64,000 nt of DNA from an uncultured Caulobacterales bacterium. Its GTDB lineage: Bacteria; Pseudomonadota; Alphaproteobacteria; Caulobacterales; Caulobacteraceae. A program made the position numbers and the translations under genes. Location: positions 56,575 to 120,574 of the forward strand of contig CAIMFV010000022.1 of NCBI GenBank assembly GCA_903840435.1, read 5' to 3'. This document shows, one piece after another, positions 25,992-36,410 of the stretch (positions are counted from its first letter, which is position 1; every line of letters begins with the position of its first letter). Under the pieces are notes generated by a model. The model saw only the letters and a list, made by a program, of their open reading frames with translations. It searched no databases and had not been told where the DNA came from.

Positions 25992-26063
25992 GGCCTGCGT
26001 CTCCGCTTCGTCTCACCTGCTCTGGCGCTAGACTAGGCGGCTCGGTGACGCAAGCCTGCGCCC

Positions 26064-26993
26064 TTACGGCTTACGGCGCGCCAAGGGGTGCTTGGAGGCG
26101 ACCGCCGAACGCAGCCGGTCTCCCGCCACATGGGTATAGATTTCTGTGGTCGAGATATCGGCGTGACCGAGCAAGGTTTGCACCGCGCGCAGATCGGCCC
26201 CGCCGTCGAGGAGATGGGTTGCAAAGGCATGGCGCAGAACGTGGGGGCTGACGCGTGCGGGATCGAGCCCGGCGGCCAAGGCGGTTTCATCCAATAATTG
26301 GGCAAACCGGCGTCGGGTCAGCCGACCTTTCTCCGTGCCGGTTCCTCCGCGCGAGGGAAATAGCCAAACACTCTTGGTCTCCCCCTTAGCAAAATGGCGG
26401 GGGCGCAGGACGAGATAGGCTTGGATGGCTTGGCGCGCGCGGCTGTTGAGGGGGGCCAGCCTTTCCTTGCCACCCTTGCCCTTGACGATCAGAAAGGTCG
26501 GATCACGGGCGACGCTCGCCACCGTCAGGCTCAAAAGCTCGGATATCCGTAATCCTGAGGCATAGAGAATTTCCAAGGCGCAGACGAGTCTCGCTGCATC
26601 CTCTGGGGCTCCAGGTCTTGCCGCCGCCGCCGCCAGCATGGCATCGATTTCAACCGTCGAGACGAGTTTCGGCAGCGGGCGTCCCTGTTTTGGCGCCTCG
26701 ACCCGCCGACTGGGGTCGTCGGTGCGCCAGCCTTCCGCCAAGGCAAAGCGGTAGAACTGCCGGATCGCCGCGCGCCGCCGCGCTGCGGTGGCGGGGGATA
26801 GTCCGCGCGCGCCAAGGGCAAGAAAATAGGCCTCGATGGTCTCCGCTGTCGCATCGACCAGGCTTGACGATCGCGTGGTGAGAAAACTTGCTAGGTCGAC
26901 CAGATCCTTTTCATAGGCCCGCAAGGTATTGGCCGCACTGGCCCGCTCGGCGGCCAGACTTTCCAAGAAGGCCTCGAGTTTGGCGTCGATCAT
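26064..26993 (-). CDS. xerD: Tyrosine recombinase XerD/XerC type
   Basis: 309 residues: SAM-like core-binding N-terminal domain and C-terminal catalytic domain with Arg in SGLRISELLSL, HxxR in SPHVLRHAFATHLLDGG, a late His in LLGHADISTTEIYTHV, and the nucleophile Tyr in that last segment. This is the chromosomal dimer-resolution enzyme, in a housekeeping neighbourhood, not an integron or phage integrase. The gene begins inside the end of the upstream exported-protein gene (ATGA overlap). Confidence 0.9.
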   Translation of the reverse strand: MIDAKLEAFLESLAAERASAANTLRAYEKDLVDLASFLTTRSSSLVDATAETIEAYFLALGARGLSPATAARRRAAIRQFYRFALAEGWRTDDPSRRVEAPKQGRPLPKLVSTVEIDAMLAAAAARPGAPEDAARLVCALEILYASGLRISELLSLTVASVARDPTFLIVKGKGGKERLAPLNSRARQAIQAYLVLRPRHFAKGETKSVWLFPSRGGTGTEKGRLTRRRFAQLLDETALAAGLDPARVSPHVLRHAFATHLLDGGADLRAVQTLLGHADISTTEIYTHVAGDRLRSAVASKHPLARRKP

Positions 26994-28447
26994 GGCGCGC
27001 GCGCCGTCAGGAGGCCATCAAGGGTCACGTTTTGAGCCTCGGCTTTGAAGCCCGTCAAAGCCAGGACCTGCGCCACTAATACGCGCTCTCCAGGCGATTT
27101 TAGGGTTGTGAGCGCTTCAAGCGCCGCCTCGCCGCGGACGCCATGGGCAAGCGCGGTTAAAATCTCCGGCCAACGGGTGATCTCCAGGGGCGGACAGGTT
27201 TGGGCCACGGGCTTCGCCTTGACCTCGTCGACCACCGCGTTCTCGTCCTGGCCATTGGCGGCCTTGGCGCGCCTTAGCCAAATCTGGTCGGCCTCTGGAA
27301 CCAGAGCCGGATCAAGCTTGGCGAGGGGGTCGGCCACTAGGGCGCTCGCACCGCGAAAGCCCGCACCGGCATTGGCTTTCAACCAGGCCAGCAGCGCACT
27401 GGCGTTCTGCGCCGGGTCCGAGGCCGAATTTAGCTGGCCATAAAGCCGTGCCAGCTGTTGGACGCGAGGTTCGGGGAGGGGCGTTTCCACGACCGTACGT
27501 TTGCGTCGGCCCTTGGCAGGGCTTGGCGGTGTCAGCGCAGGGGGGGACGGGATGGGAAGCGCCAGTGCCAGCGCGCTCGCACCGCTCCCGTCTGGGCCAA
27601 ATTCAAGTAGGGTCACCGCCGCTTCTCGCCGGATATCAGGACTTTGAGCCTCATCGCGGGCGATTTGGCGCAGGGCCTCTGGGGCGGCGGTGGCCACGGC
27701 TTTCGCCATGTCGAGATTGAAGGCGCGCGAGATCGCAAAGGCGAGCCCGCTATCGGCGAGCCCTGGACCTGTCGCCTGTCCCGCCGCCGCCGCAATTAAC
27801 AGCTTGATGACCGGCGCCGCTGCCGTGTCGCCCGTCCCCGCGAGATCAAGCGCCAATTGGGCCTCCGAAACCTTGCCCGCTTGCAAGAGGCAAAAGGCAC
27901 GCAAGCTCAACACGTCTGTCTGATCGCCGCCCTCCGGGGCTGAGCGGGCCAAGGCGCAGGCCTCTGAGATAGCGCCCCGCCAAAGGGCGAGTTCCGCCGC
28001 CGCCCGGGTCAGCTTGGCGTGACTGGCAACCCCTGGGGTGCGGGCAAGGATCGTGCCTGCCGTATCCAGCGCACCCAGGCGGATCAGGGCCATAACCCGC
28101 TCCGCCGCCAAGTCCGGGTCGTTCTCTGCGCCCGCTGGCGCCCGTGACGAGGTGGATAGGAGGCGGATTGCCAAGGCATTGGCAGCGGCCTCGCCCTTTC
28201 GCGGGGCAATCTCGGCCATAGCGCGCCGAAGACTGGCAATATCTGCCCCTTTCCAAAGCTCCGTATCTGCAGCAATGGCGGGCGCGCCGGGTGTGAAGAG
28301 ATCGAGCTGGGCAAGGGGCGTGGCCGAGACGTTTTCCGTCTGGGGGGAGGTGGCGGCAGGCGCATCGCTCGGGAGCGTGGTCTGGGATGCCGCCGGGCTC
28401 GCCAGGATGAGGAGGGCTAAGGAAATTGGCGCGAGGCGGCGAAGCAT
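26990..28447 (-). CDS. Exported alpha-helical protein of unknown function, upstream of xerD
   Basis: About 485 residues from the ATG at 28447, which gives a signal peptide [19 protein letters not shown]; the frame could extend further upstream but without a sensible N-terminus. The mature part is rich in Ala and Leu with regularly spaced helices, TPR-like by eye, and a central basic Pro-rich break ([21 protein letters not shown]). Genes of this sort often sit between xerD and aroKB in alphaproteobacteria. Function unknown. Confidence 0.75.
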   Translation of the reverse strand: MLRRLAPISLALLILASPAASQTTLPSDAPAATSPQTENVSATPLAQLDLFTPGAPAIAADTELWKGADIASLRRAMAEIAPRKGEAAANALAIRLLSTSSRAPAGAENDPDLAAERVMALIRLGALDTAGTILARTPGVASHAKLTRAAAELALWRGAISEACALARSAPEGGDQTDVLSLRAFCLLQAGKVSEAQLALDLAGTGDTAAAPVIKLLIAAAAGQATGPGLADSGLAFAISRAFNLDMAKAVATAAPEALRQIARDEAQSPDIRREAAVTLLEFGPDGSGASALALALPIPSPPALTPPSPAKGRRKRTVVETPLPEPRVQQLARLYGQLNSASDPAQNASALLAWLKANAGAGFRGASALVADPLAKLDPALVPEADQIWLRRAKAANGQDENAVVDEVKAKPVAQTCPPLEITRWPEILTALAHGVRGEAALEALTTLKSPGERVLVAQVLALTGFKAEAQNVTLDGLLTARAP

Positions 28448-28604
28448 GGTGCGATCCAATGGTCTTGGCCCTGTCGCGTTCGGCATCGAGGTGCACAGGG
28501 TTAAGCTTGCGGTTAAACTGGCGAGGTTGAAAGCGATCTGCAAGGGCGCGATCCAAACTCCCCAGACTTGTCAGGGTTTCCGCCGTGCGTATAAGGCATG
28601 GCTT

Positions 28605-29204
28605 ATGATGGCCCAACCGCTCGATCCCCTCAGCGAGACGTCCGCAAGCCCAGCGCCTTTCCAGCTGTCGGGTCGGCTCGCGGGAAGGACCCTCGCGCTT
28701 GTCGGGCTGATGGGCGTGGGCAAGACCAGCATTGGCCGCCGCTTGGCCGCCCTGTTCGACATGCCGTTTCGCGATGCGGACGAAGAGATTGAACGCGCCG
28801 CTGGTCGCGCCATCCGCGAAATCTTTGCCGAACGCGGCGAAAGCGCCTTTCGCGACGGCGAGCGGCGCGTAATCGCGCGCCTGCTCGAGGACCCGCCCCA
28901 TGTGCTGGCCACCGGCGGCGGCGCCTTTGTCCATCCCGACACTCGCGCCTTGATCCGGGAAAAGGCCATTTCGATTTGGTTGCGCGCCGACCTGAGCCTG
29001 CTCGCCCGGCGAATTTCACGGAAGGACACGCGCCCGCTTCTGATTGGTCGTGACCCGTTGGAAGTCCTGACGGCCCAGGCGGAGGCGCGCTATCCGGCCT
29101 ATGCAGAAGCCGATCTTGTGGTGGATATTGGCGACGGCAGTCATGCGGACAGCGTCGAACTTGCTGTGGCCGCCTTGCGCAATTTTCAACAGGCTGAGGG
29201 ATGA
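28605..29204 (+). CDS. aroK: Shikimate kinase
   Basis: 199 residues. P-loop GLMGVGKT at 34-41, the shikimate-binding [13 protein letters not shown] and FRDGERRVI segments, and the [11 protein letters not shown] motif define AroK. It phosphorylates shikimate in chorismate synthesis. The start is at adjacent ATGs 28605/28608; the much longer frame upstream is antisense to the exported-protein gene. The stop overlaps the aroB start (ATGA), so the pair is coupled. Confidence 0.94.
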   Translation: MMAQPLDPLSETSASPAPFQLSGRLAGRTLALVGLMGVGKTSIGRRLAALFDMPFRDADEEIERAAGRAIREIFAERGESAFRDGERRVIARLLEDPPHVLATGGGAFVHPDTRALIREKAISIWLRADLSLLARRISRKDTRPLLIGRDPLEVLTAQAEARYPAYAEADLVVDIGDGSHADSVELAVAALRNFQQAEG

Positions 29205-30316
29205 CCAAAACCCTGTCGGTGCCGGTCGGGCTTGGCGAGCGCGCCTATGAGGTGCGCATTGGTCAGGGCCTGCTCGATCAGGCTGGCGCGGCCCTGATCG
29301 ACCTTTTGCCGCGCAAGCGGGTCTTCATTATCAGTGACGAGACGGTCTATGGCCTGCATGGCGCGCGGCTGGAGCGCGCCTTGGCCCAAGCGGGGGTGAC
29401 ATGCTCACGGCTTGTCCTGCCTCCGGGTGAGGAAACCAAGAGCTTCGCCGAGCTGGAACGGGTAATCGATGCGCTGCTGGCGCACGGCTTAGAGCGCTCC
29501 GATCTCATTCTTGCCTTTGGCGGCGGTGTGATCGGTGATCTGGCAGGTTTTGCGGCCGCCATCTACAAACGTGGCATTGGCTTTATCCAGATGCCAACGA
29601 CGCTTTTGGCTCAGGTAGATTCCTCTGTCGGCGGCAAGACCGCCATCGACACGCCGCGCGGCAAGAACATGGTGGGCGCATTTCACCAGCCGCGCCGTGT
29701 GCTTGCTGACGTCGATCTTCTCGCCACCTTGTCGTCCCGTGAGTTACGCGCTGGCTTTGCTGAGGTGCTGAAATATGGCCTCCTGGGCGACCGGGCCTTT
29801 TTTGCAGCCCTGGAGAACCGGGGCGCAGATGTCCTGGCTGGCGATCCCGAGGCGCTGAGTTGGGCGGTGGCCAAGAGTGTGGCCATGAAGGCAGACATTG
29901 TTGCCGAGGACGAGTTTGAAACCGGGCGTCGAGCCCTGCTCAATCTTGGCCACACCTTTGGTCATGCGCTTGAGGCCGAAACCGGCTTTGGCGGTGCCCT
30001 CCTGCATGGCGAAGGCGTGGGCGCAGGCATGGCCTTGGCCTTTCGCTTTTCGGCACAGCTTGGTCTGTGTTCGGGCGAAGAGGCCGCGCGGGCCGTGGCC
30101 GCCATCGCCGCCGCTGGGCTTCCGACCCGCCTCACCGAGGTCAGGCCCCTCGCTTTTTCGGCGGACGCCCTGCTGCACCACATGGCGCTTGATAAAAAGG
30201 CCGAGGCAGGCGGTGTGACCTTGATCCTTGCCAAAGCCATTGGCGAGGCGGTCATCGTCAAAAACGTCGCCAAGACGGACCTCTTGACCTTCTTAAAACA
30301 GGAAGGCGCGGTTTAG
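29201..30316 (+). CDS. aroB: 3-dehydroquinate synthase
   Basis: 371 residues. NAD-binding and active-site signatures include [35 protein letters not shown] and [16 protein letters not shown], with the zinc-binding His/Glu residues. It makes dehydroquinate from DAHP. It starts inside the aroK stop, and the aroK-aroB order is standard. Confidence 0.96.
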   Translation: MTKTLSVPVGLGERAYEVRIGQGLLDQAGAALIDLLPRKRVFIISDETVYGLHGARLERALAQAGVTCSRLVLPPGEETKSFAELERVIDALLAHGLERSDLILAFGGGVIGDLAGFAAAIYKRGIGFIQMPTTLLAQVDSSVGGKTAIDTPRGKNMVGAFHQPRRVLADVDLLATLSSRELRAGFAEVLKYGLLGDRAFFAALENRGADVLAGDPEALSWAVAKSVAMKADIVAEDEFETGRRALLNLGHTFGHALEAETGFGGALLHGEGVGAGMALAFRFSAQLGLCSGEEAARAVAAIAAAGLPTRLTEVRPLAFSADALLHHMALDKKAEAGGVTLILAKAIGEAVIVKNVAKTDLLTFLKQEGAV

Positions 30317-30340
30317 AGGGCAGGGCTTAAGGGGCTCGGC

Positions 30341-31378
30341 TTAAATCACGTGTTCCGGCGCCAAGGGACAGGCGAAGCTTTGGTCAGTTTCAATCTGCAA
30401 GGTGGCGTGGCCGATTTGAAATCGTTGGTTCAGCGCAGTGCAGATGCTGGAGATTGCCGCGTCGCCCGGGTGGCCTTTGGGCATGACCAGATGACAGGTC
30501 AGGGCGGTTTCGGTGGTGCTCATCGGCCAGATGTGCAGGTCGTGCAGGTCGGAGACCCCAGGCCACTCGGCCAATAGCGTCTTGACAGCTTGTGGATCAA
30601 TGGCGCGCGGCACGGCCTGCATCACCATGCTGACCGACTCGCGCAGCAGGTCAAAGCTGGCAAAGATGATCAGGGCCGAGATCCCCAGCGACAAGAGAGG
30701 GTCAATCAGGCCCCAGCCGGTCAGCCAGATCACTCCGCCGGCGACCACCACGGCGACCGACACCAGCATGTCGGAAAGCATGTGCAAAAACGCACCCCGC
30801 ACGTTGATGTCGCCCTTACGGCCAGAGGCAAACAGCGCCGCCGTCAACCCGTTCACCAAAATACCCACCGCTGCCACGCCCATGACCATTGGGCCCATGA
30901 CCGGCGTCGGCGAAAAAAGCCGCCTGAAGGCCTCGCCGGCAATCGCCCCTGTAATGACAAGCAGGGCCGAGGCATTGATCAAGGCCGCTAACATTGAAGA
31001 GGAGCGAAGGCCATAGGTGTAGCGGGCGGTTGGATTGCGTTTGGCGAGCACGCTGGCCGTCCACGCCGTCAACAGACCAGCAACGTCGCCCAAATTGTGA
31101 CCGGCATCGGCCAACAGGGCCATGGAGCCGCTGATCAGCCCATAGCCGCCCTCAATCACCACAAAGCCAATATTCAGCGCTGCGCCAACCGCGAACGCCA
31201 CGCCAAAATTGGCCGGGGCGTGATGATGGCCATGACCGTGATGGTGCCCATGCCCGTGATCATGCCCATGCCCGTGATCATGGCGGTGCTCATGATACTC
31301 CCCATGATCATGATCATGATGGTGGTCATGATGGCTATGCGCCTGGGAGCCAGATTCGGAAGGGGAAGATTTCGCCAT
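30341..31378 (-). CDS. Cation diffusion facilitator (Zn2+/Co2+/Cd2+ exporter) with long His-rich N-terminus
   Basis: 345 residues. Residues 14-53 are an almost unbroken His/Asp/Gly run, likely a cytoplasmic metal buffer. Six helices follow, with the transport-site motifs ADAGHNLGD in TM2 and LHMLSDMLVS in TM5, then a C-terminal metallochaperone-like domain (VSDLHDLHIWPMS). It resembles the ZitB/CzcD group and exports divalent metals in exchange for protons. The repeated codons make this a low-complexity DNA patch at 31220-31340. Confidence 0.9.
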   Translation of the reverse strand: MAKSSPSESGSQAHSHHDHHHDHDHGEYHEHRHDHGHGHDHGHGHHHGHGHHHAPANFGVAFAVGAALNIGFVVIEGGYGLISGSMALLADAGHNLGDVAGLLTAWTASVLAKRNPTARYTYGLRSSSMLAALINASALLVITGAIAGEAFRRLFSPTPVMGPMVMGVAAVGILVNGLTAALFASGRKGDINVRGAFLHMLSDMLVSVAVVVAGGVIWLTGWGLIDPLLSLGISALIIFASFDLLRESVSMVMQAVPRAIDPQAVKTLLAEWPGVSDLHDLHIWPMSTTETALTCHLVMPKGHPGDAAISSICTALNQRFQIGHATLQIETDQSFACPLAPEHVI

Positions 31379-31500
31379 ATTTCCCGATACCAGTCCTTTG
31401 GGCCGCTGTCAGCGGCGAGGTGTGACGGGGCCGAAAAGGTCGGGCTTGAAAACAGGTTTTCAGCCCTGCAAAAACCAACTAGAACCGCCACTGAGGCGCT

Positions 31501-31574
31501 GCGGGCATGATGTAGTGGTAGCCTGGCAGCTTCCCAAGCTGCTCGTGAGGGTTCGATTCCCTCTGCCCGCTCCA
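31501..31574 (+). tRNA. tRNA-Gly (anticodon CCC)
   Basis: Full cloverleaf: acceptor GCGGGCA pairs with TGCCCGC, D-loop AGTGGTAG, anticodon stem GCAGC/GCTGC around TTCCCAA (anticodon CCC at 31533-31535), T-arm GAGGG-TTCGATT-CCCTC, discriminator T and an encoded CCA. No integrase lies next to it, so there is no sign that it serves as an attachment site. Confidence 0.95.
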
Positions 31575-31619
31575 ATCGCGTCCCCTCGACCGCATCCGTC
31601 AGCGTTGAGTTTAGCCGAC

Positions 31620-32237
31620 TTAGGTCCTAAGCGGTGAGGGCATTGCGCGTCTTAGGGTAAGGTTGATCCTCCCGCCGCCGGGCACGAGGCGGGACGAGCC
31701 GAAAAGGATGCGGTCGACGCCATGAAAGGCGAGACGCGCCTCACCTCCGAGAACGACCACATCGCCGCTTGCCAGACGAAAGCTGGAGGTCGGGGCGGTG
31801 CGCTTCAGTCCACCCAAGCGAAAGAGCGCCGTATCGCCAAGCGAGATGGAGACCACAGGCGCGCTCAAGTCCTGTTCGTCGCGATCTTGGTGCAAGCCCA
31901 TCTTGGCGGCTTCAGTGTAGAAATTGATCAAGCAGGAATCCGGCGCGTCCTGTCTTCCGGTGGTTCGACGCCAAATCTCAGCCAACAGTGCAGGCGCAGG
32001 CGTCCAGGATGCGCCCGTCACCGGGTGGTGGGTCTGATAGCGATACCCTTGCGGTCCCGACACCCAGCCATAGGGTCCAAAGCTGGTCATGGCGACCCGC
32101 ATGGCCGCACCGGTCGGTGTCCGATAGTGGGTAAAGGGTGCCGCCCCTCGACCCGCCGCCAAGGCGGCCTCAGTCAATTCGCGGCACTCTGCCGCACTGA
32201 TCGCGCCGGGCAAAAGTCGAAATCCGTCAAGGTTCAT
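31620..32237 (-). CDS. alkB: AlkB-type 2-oxoglutarate/Fe(II) DNA repair dioxygenase
   Basis: 205 residues from the ATG at 32237 (a TTG 18 bp upstream is possible). The iron-binding HxD is in MGLHQDRDEQDL, the second His in FHGVDRI, and the 2-oxoglutarate Arg region is GGGRINLTLRRA. NFYTEAAKMGLHQD and TGASWTPAPALL are AlkB hallmarks. It oxidatively removes methyl groups from 1-methyladenine and 3-methylcytosine. It lies alone, divergent from the aminopeptidase gene. Confidence 0.92.
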   Translation of the reverse strand: MNLDGFRLLPGAISAAECRELTEAALAAGRGAAPFTHYRTPTGAAMRVAMTSFGPYGWVSGPQGYRYQTHHPVTGASWTPAPALLAEIWRRTTGRQDAPDSCLINFYTEAAKMGLHQDRDEQDLSAPVVSISLGDTALFRLGGLKRTAPTSSFRLASGDVVVLGGEARLAFHGVDRILFGSSRLVPGGGRINLTLRRAMPSPLRT

Positions 32238-32413
32238 TGGCCCCGTTGCCGCCAAAATTGCCCACTTAAGGTGAACCTATTCGCCTGGGGCGGGATTTGT
32301 TGATGAAATTGAGGGGTTTGAGCAGCCCAAGACGTGCAGTCTTGAGCGTTTTTAGACTGGCGCGCATCGTCTGATCTGTTTAGCTTCCCGCCCGGAATTC
32401 GTCGGAGCACATT

Positions 32414-35281
32414 ATGAAAGCCGCCACAGCGATCGCCGCCGTTTTGAGCGCCGCTCTGATCCTGCCAGATCTCGCCATCGCCAAGACGCACCACCACGCG
32501 GCCGCCAAGGCGCAGGGCGGTCACAGCCATCAGGGGGCGGCGAAGGTTGCGCATGGCAAGGCTGGCCATGGTCACGCCCAGGCCGGTCACGCGAAGGCCG
32601 GTCATGCGAAGGGTGGTCACGCCAAAGCCTCCGGGCGCCACAGCCGGGGACATGCTCGCCACGTCGCGGTTGCGCCGCCACCGCCGCCGCCACCCAAACC
32701 CCAAGTCTTGACCCCGCCGTCGCGCGCCGATCGCGTCATCTTGCCGTCCACCGTGGAGCCCAGCCACTACGACCTCGTCTTCACGCCGAACATGGATGCA
32801 AACACCTTTTCCGCCAAGGCGCGCATCGACCTCGAGGTGAAAAAAGAGGTGCGCAGCATCACGCTTGATGCCGTCGATATGCAATTCCAAGCGGCCACGC
32901 TGACCTCAGATTTGGGCCTGGTCCAGACGGGAAAAACCCGGATCAGCGCCAAAGATCAGACCGCCACCTTCGCCTTCGACCGGCCGGTGAAGCCCGGTCA
33001 CTACAACCTAGCGCTTGACTATTCCGGCCTGATCTATCCTTCGGCGGCGGGCCTCTTCCATCTCGAATATGATACGCCAACGGGGAAGGCCAAGGCGCTC
33101 TACACCCAGTTTGAAAATTCCGACGCCCGCAAGCTGATCCCTTCCTGGGACGAGCCGGCGCGCAAGGCTACTTTCTCCGTCGCTGTCGATACGCCCAAGG
33201 GGTTGATGGCGGTGTCCAACATGCCTGTGGTTTCCACCGAGGCCCTGTCTGACACGGTCAATCGGGTGCGGTTCGCCCAGACCCCGAAAATGTCGACCTA
33301 TCTCCTCTTCCTTGCGGTGGGCGATTTTGAGCGGGTGACCCGTCAAGTGGGCGACACAGAGGTTGGTGTGGTGGTCAAGCGCGGCGATACGGCGCGGGCC
33401 GCTTATGCCCTGGACGCCGCCAGCCAACTCCTGCCCTATTATAATAGCTATTTTGGTGTTCCGTTTCCGCTGCCGAAGCTCGACATGATCGCGGGCGCAG
33501 GAACGAGCCAGTTCTTCGGCGCCATGGAAAATTGGGGCGCCATCTTCTATTTCGACCGCGAAGTCTTGGTTGATCCCAAGCTGTCGACCGACAGTGATCG
33601 CAATCGCGTCTTTATCGTCGTCGCCCATGAAATGGCCCACCAGTGGTTTGGCGATTTGGTCACCATGGAGTGGTGGGACGATCTTTGGCTGAATGAAGGG
33701 TTTGCCACCTGGATGGAGACCAAGGCCTCCTCCCATTTCCATCCCGAATGGAAGGACAGCCTGCAAGCGCTCGCCTCCAAGAATAATGTCATGCAGGAGG
33801 ATGCGCGCGACGGCTCGCACCCCGTTGTCCAGCATGTTCGCGACCCCGGTCAGGCCAGTGAAGCCTTTGACGACATTACTTACGAAAAGGGCGCGGCCGT
33901 CATCAACATGTTCGAAGCCTATGTGGGCCCAGATCGGTTCCGCGAGGGCGTGCGCAACTATATGCGGGCCCACGCCTATGGCTCGGCGGTGACCGATGAC
34001 CTGTGGAAAGAGATGGATGCGCTCGGCTCGGTCAAGTTGACCCCTGTCGCGCATGACTTCACCTTGCAAACCGGCGTTCCGCTGATCACCGTCTCCCAGC
34101 AGGGCGACAATACGGTCTTGCGCCAAAGCCGGTTCGGGCTCGACGCCAGCGCCTCTGCGCCCCTGCGCTGGGAGACGCCTGTGGTGACGGCACGGGTCTA
34201 TGGCGGCGGGGCCTGGAAGGGCCTCGTCTCAACGGTGGAACCCGGCGCGGTGCGCGGGCCCGGCGATGGCTTGGTGGTCAATACCGGCCAGAGCGGCTAT
34301 TTCCGCACGCTCTATACCGGCGGGCTGTTCCAAAAACTCAGCGATGCCTTTGGGCGTTTGACGCCCGCCGACCAGATTGGCGTGGTGCAAGACGCATCGG
34401 CCCTGGCCCTGAGCGGCCAAGAGCCCATCGGCGACCTTCTGGGTCTGATGGAGCATGTCGGCGGCGATCTCGACCCGCTCGTGACCCGCAAACTGGTGGC
34501 TGAGTACGCTAGGCTTGCCTATCTTGAGCGGGGGCTGGCGGGCGAGAGCGCCTTCAAGGCCTTTGCCCGTCGCAGGCTGGCCCCGCTTTACGCCCGGATC
34601 GGGTTTGACGCAAAGCCGAGCGATACGCCCGATATCTTGGCCTTGCGAAAATCGCTGGTCGACGTCTTGTCCGATATTGATGACCCGCAACTTTTGGCCG
34701 ACGCCCGGGCGCGCTATCAGAGCTGGAAATCCGACGCCAGTGTCCTCCAGCCAGAACAACGGGTGCAGATGCTTTCGGTCATGGCCGTGCATGCCGATGG
34801 GGTCGTCTGGGCCGACCTCTTGCAACATGCCAAGACCGCGCCAACCGCCATCGAGAAGCAGGACTTCTACAATCTGGTGGCCGCCGCCCGCGACCCGGCC
34901 CTGGCGCGACAAGCGCTTGATTTGGTCTTCCAGCCCGAAACACCAACCACCACGGGACCGGCCATCATTAGCCAGGTGGCCGACGACCACCCAGAGCTCG
35001 CCTTCAACTATACGGTTAGCCATTGGGCTGCGGTGCGCGCCAATCTCGAATCGACCTCTGCTGGCATCTTCGTCCCGCGCCTCGTCCAAGGCGCGAGCAA
35101 TCCGGACCTCCTTGTCCAGCTTGATGCCTTTGCCAAGGCGAATATCCCCGAAACCAGCCGCCGGACTGTAACGGCAGCCAAAGCCGCCATCAGCTATCGC
35201 CACAAGGTGATTGTTGAGCGAACGCCCGAAATTGATCGCTGGCTGATCTTGCACGCAGGCGCGAAGGCGGAGGCGGAATAG
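32414..35281 (+). CDS. Exported M1-family zinc aminopeptidase with His/Lys/Gly-rich leader
   Basis: 955 residues. A signal peptide (about 1-23) is followed by a low-complexity region, residues 25-83, made of short GHAKAGHAK-like units, and a Pro run near 88-96. The M1 domain has the exopeptidase motif GAMENWG at 369-375 and zinc site HEMAH at 405-409 with the downstream Glu in LWLNEGFA, then an ERAP1-like C-terminal helical domain. It likely cleaves N-terminal residues from peptides in the periplasm. The His-rich leader may bind metal; that is inference. Confidence 0.92.
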   Translation: MKAATAIAAVLSAALILPDLAIAKTHHHAAAKAQGGHSHQGAAKVAHGKAGHGHAQAGHAKAGHAKGGHAKASGRHSRGHARHVAVAPPPPPPPKPQVLTPPSRADRVILPSTVEPSHYDLVFTPNMDANTFSAKARIDLEVKKEVRSITLDAVDMQFQAATLTSDLGLVQTGKTRISAKDQTATFAFDRPVKPGHYNLALDYSGLIYPSAAGLFHLEYDTPTGKAKALYTQFENSDARKLIPSWDEPARKATFSVAVDTPKGLMAVSNMPVVSTEALSDTVNRVRFAQTPKMSTYLLFLAVGDFERVTRQVGDTEVGVVVKRGDTARAAYALDAASQLLPYYNSYFGVPFPLPKLDMIAGAGTSQFFGAMENWGAIFYFDREVLVDPKLSTDSDRNRVFIVVAHEMAHQWFGDLVTMEWWDDLWLNEGFATWMETKASSHFHPEWKDSLQALASKNNVMQEDARDGSHPVVQHVRDPGQASEAFDDITYEKGAAVINMFEAYVGPDRFREGVRNYMRAHAYGSAVTDDLWKEMDALGSVKLTPVAHDFTLQTGVPLITVSQQGDNTVLRQSRFGLDASASAPLRWETPVVTARVYGGGAWKGLVSTVEPGAVRGPGDGLVVNTGQSGYFRTLYTGGLFQKLSDAFGRLTPADQIGVVQDASALALSGQEPIGDLLGLMEHVGGDLDPLVTRKLVAEYARLAYLERGLAGESAFKAFARRRLAPLYARIGFDAKPSDTPDILALRKSLVDVLSDIDDPQLLADARARYQSWKSDASVLQPEQRVQMLSVMAVHADGVVWADLLQHAKTAPTAIEKQDFYNLVAAARDPALARQALDLVFQPETPTTTGPAIISQVADDHPELAFNYTVSHWAAVRANLESTSAGIFVPRLVQGASNPDLLVQLDAFAKANIPETSRRTVTAAKAAISYRHKVIVERTPEIDRWLILHAGAKAEAE

Positions 35282-35308
35282 GCTGAAGCCGCTCCAAGCG
35301 GCAAGGGC

Positions 35309-36361
35309 TTAGGCTGCGAAGGCCTCGCCGCGCGCCGCCTTGGCGCAGATCTGGGCGATCTCCTCGCAAGCCTTTTCTGCGGCGGGCACGAGGCCAAAGC
35401 TGGTAAAGCCATGCGGCAGATTGGCGTAGCGGCGGAAAATCACCTGTCCCCCGGCCGCCAGCAGCGCCTTGGCATAGAGTTCGGCTTGATCGCTGAGCGG
35501 ATCAAATCCGGCGGCAAAAATCAGGGCTGGTGCTAAACCGGAAACGTCGCGTGCGCGCAAGGGCGACACCCGCGGATCGGCGGGATCGGCGTCAGACGGC
35601 AGATATTGCGCCAAAAACCAGTCCATTGTGTCGCGACCCAAGGGCGAGGCGTCGGCGTGCACTGCCATGGACGGGGTCTCGGACGCGACGTCAACGCAGG
35701 GGAAGATCAGCAATTGATAGTCGGGCTGCGCCTCTCCCGCCGCGCGCAGGTCTTGCGCGATGATGGCGGAAAAATACCCGCCCATGGATTCGCCGCCAAT
35801 GGCCGCCCTACCGGGAGGCGCGCCGAAATCTTCTGCGTGGTCGCGCACATAGCGATAGGCGGCCAGACAGTCTTCCAATCCGGCTGGGTGTCTGTGCTCG
35901 GGCGCAAGGCGATAGTCGACCGAGACGACAGCGGCGCGCATGGCTTGGGCGAGGTGGGTGCAAAAGACATGACAGGTCTCAAGATCGCCGATGACCCCGC
36001 CGCCCATGTGCAGATAGACGAGCACCGGCGCGCGTGGGTCGATGGCGCGCGGTCGATAGACCCGGGTGGGGATATCTCCTAAGGGGCCGCTGATCGCTAA
36101 GGGCTCGGCGCGAACATCCGGCGCTGGCCGCCCGGCAACCATGGCAAGCGCCGCCTTGGCGCCCGCTCTCGCCTCAAGGGCGGTCAGGCTCGACATGGGC
36201 GGCTGGTTCCGTGCCTGATAGGCGAGGAACTGGAAGGCAGGATCAAGCGTCGCTCCACCCCGATAGACCACCCCGCCGCCCGACATCATGCGCAGAATGG
36301 GGCTCGGAAGGGTCAAGAGGGTTTTCACCATCACCCGTTGAAACGTCGTTTCCGGCATCAC
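35309..36361 (-). CDS. Alpha/beta hydrolase, hormone-sensitive-lipase family esterase
   Basis: 350 residues. The oxyanion motif is LHMGGGVIGD (an HGGG variant), the nucleophile elbow GGESMGGYFSA, the acid in FDPLSDQ and the His in NLPHGFTSF. These place it in the HSL/acetyl-esterase group, acting on short-chain esters. It is convergent with the aminopeptidase gene; a GCCGCT-cca-AGCGGC hairpin lies between them at 35288-35302. Confidence 0.87.
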   Translation of the reverse strand: MMPETTFQRVMVKTLLTLPSPILRMMSGGGVVYRGGATLDPAFQFLAYQARNQPPMSSLTALEARAGAKAALAMVAGRPAPDVRAEPLAISGPLGDIPTRVYRPRAIDPRAPVLVYLHMGGGVIGDLETCHVFCTHLAQAMRAAVVSVDYRLAPEHRHPAGLEDCLAAYRYVRDHAEDFGAPPGRAAIGGESMGGYFSAIIAQDLRAAGEAQPDYQLLIFPCVDVASETPSMAVHADASPLGRDTMDWFLAQYLPSDADPADPRVSPLRARDVSGLAPALIFAAGFDPLSDQAELYAKALLAAGGQVIFRRYANLPHGFTSFGLVPAAEKACEEIAQICAKAARGEAFAA

Positions 36362-36410
36362 TTAGCTCCATAGGGCGGCTTTACCACAGGCCCGGTCACG
36401 TCACGGGGCC

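Noticed and set aside
28038..28604. Extra N-terminus of shikimate kinase
   Set aside because: It is antisense to the exported helical protein and its signal peptide; AroK has a normal length from 28605.
31220..31345. Short tandem DNA repeats resembling a CRISPR or satellite
   Set aside because: They are GTGATCATG-like codon repeats encoding the His/Asp/Gly run of the CDF transporter; no spacers and no cas genes.
31501..31574. tRNA-Gly as an integration site
   Set aside because: No integrase, direct repeat of the tRNA 3' end or foreign gene block adjoins it; XerD at 26 kb is the chromosomal type.
35288..35302. GCCGCT/AGCGGC hairpin as a terminator between the aminopeptidase and esterase
   Set aside because: Six pairs with a 3-nt loop and no T-run on either strand; too weak to call.
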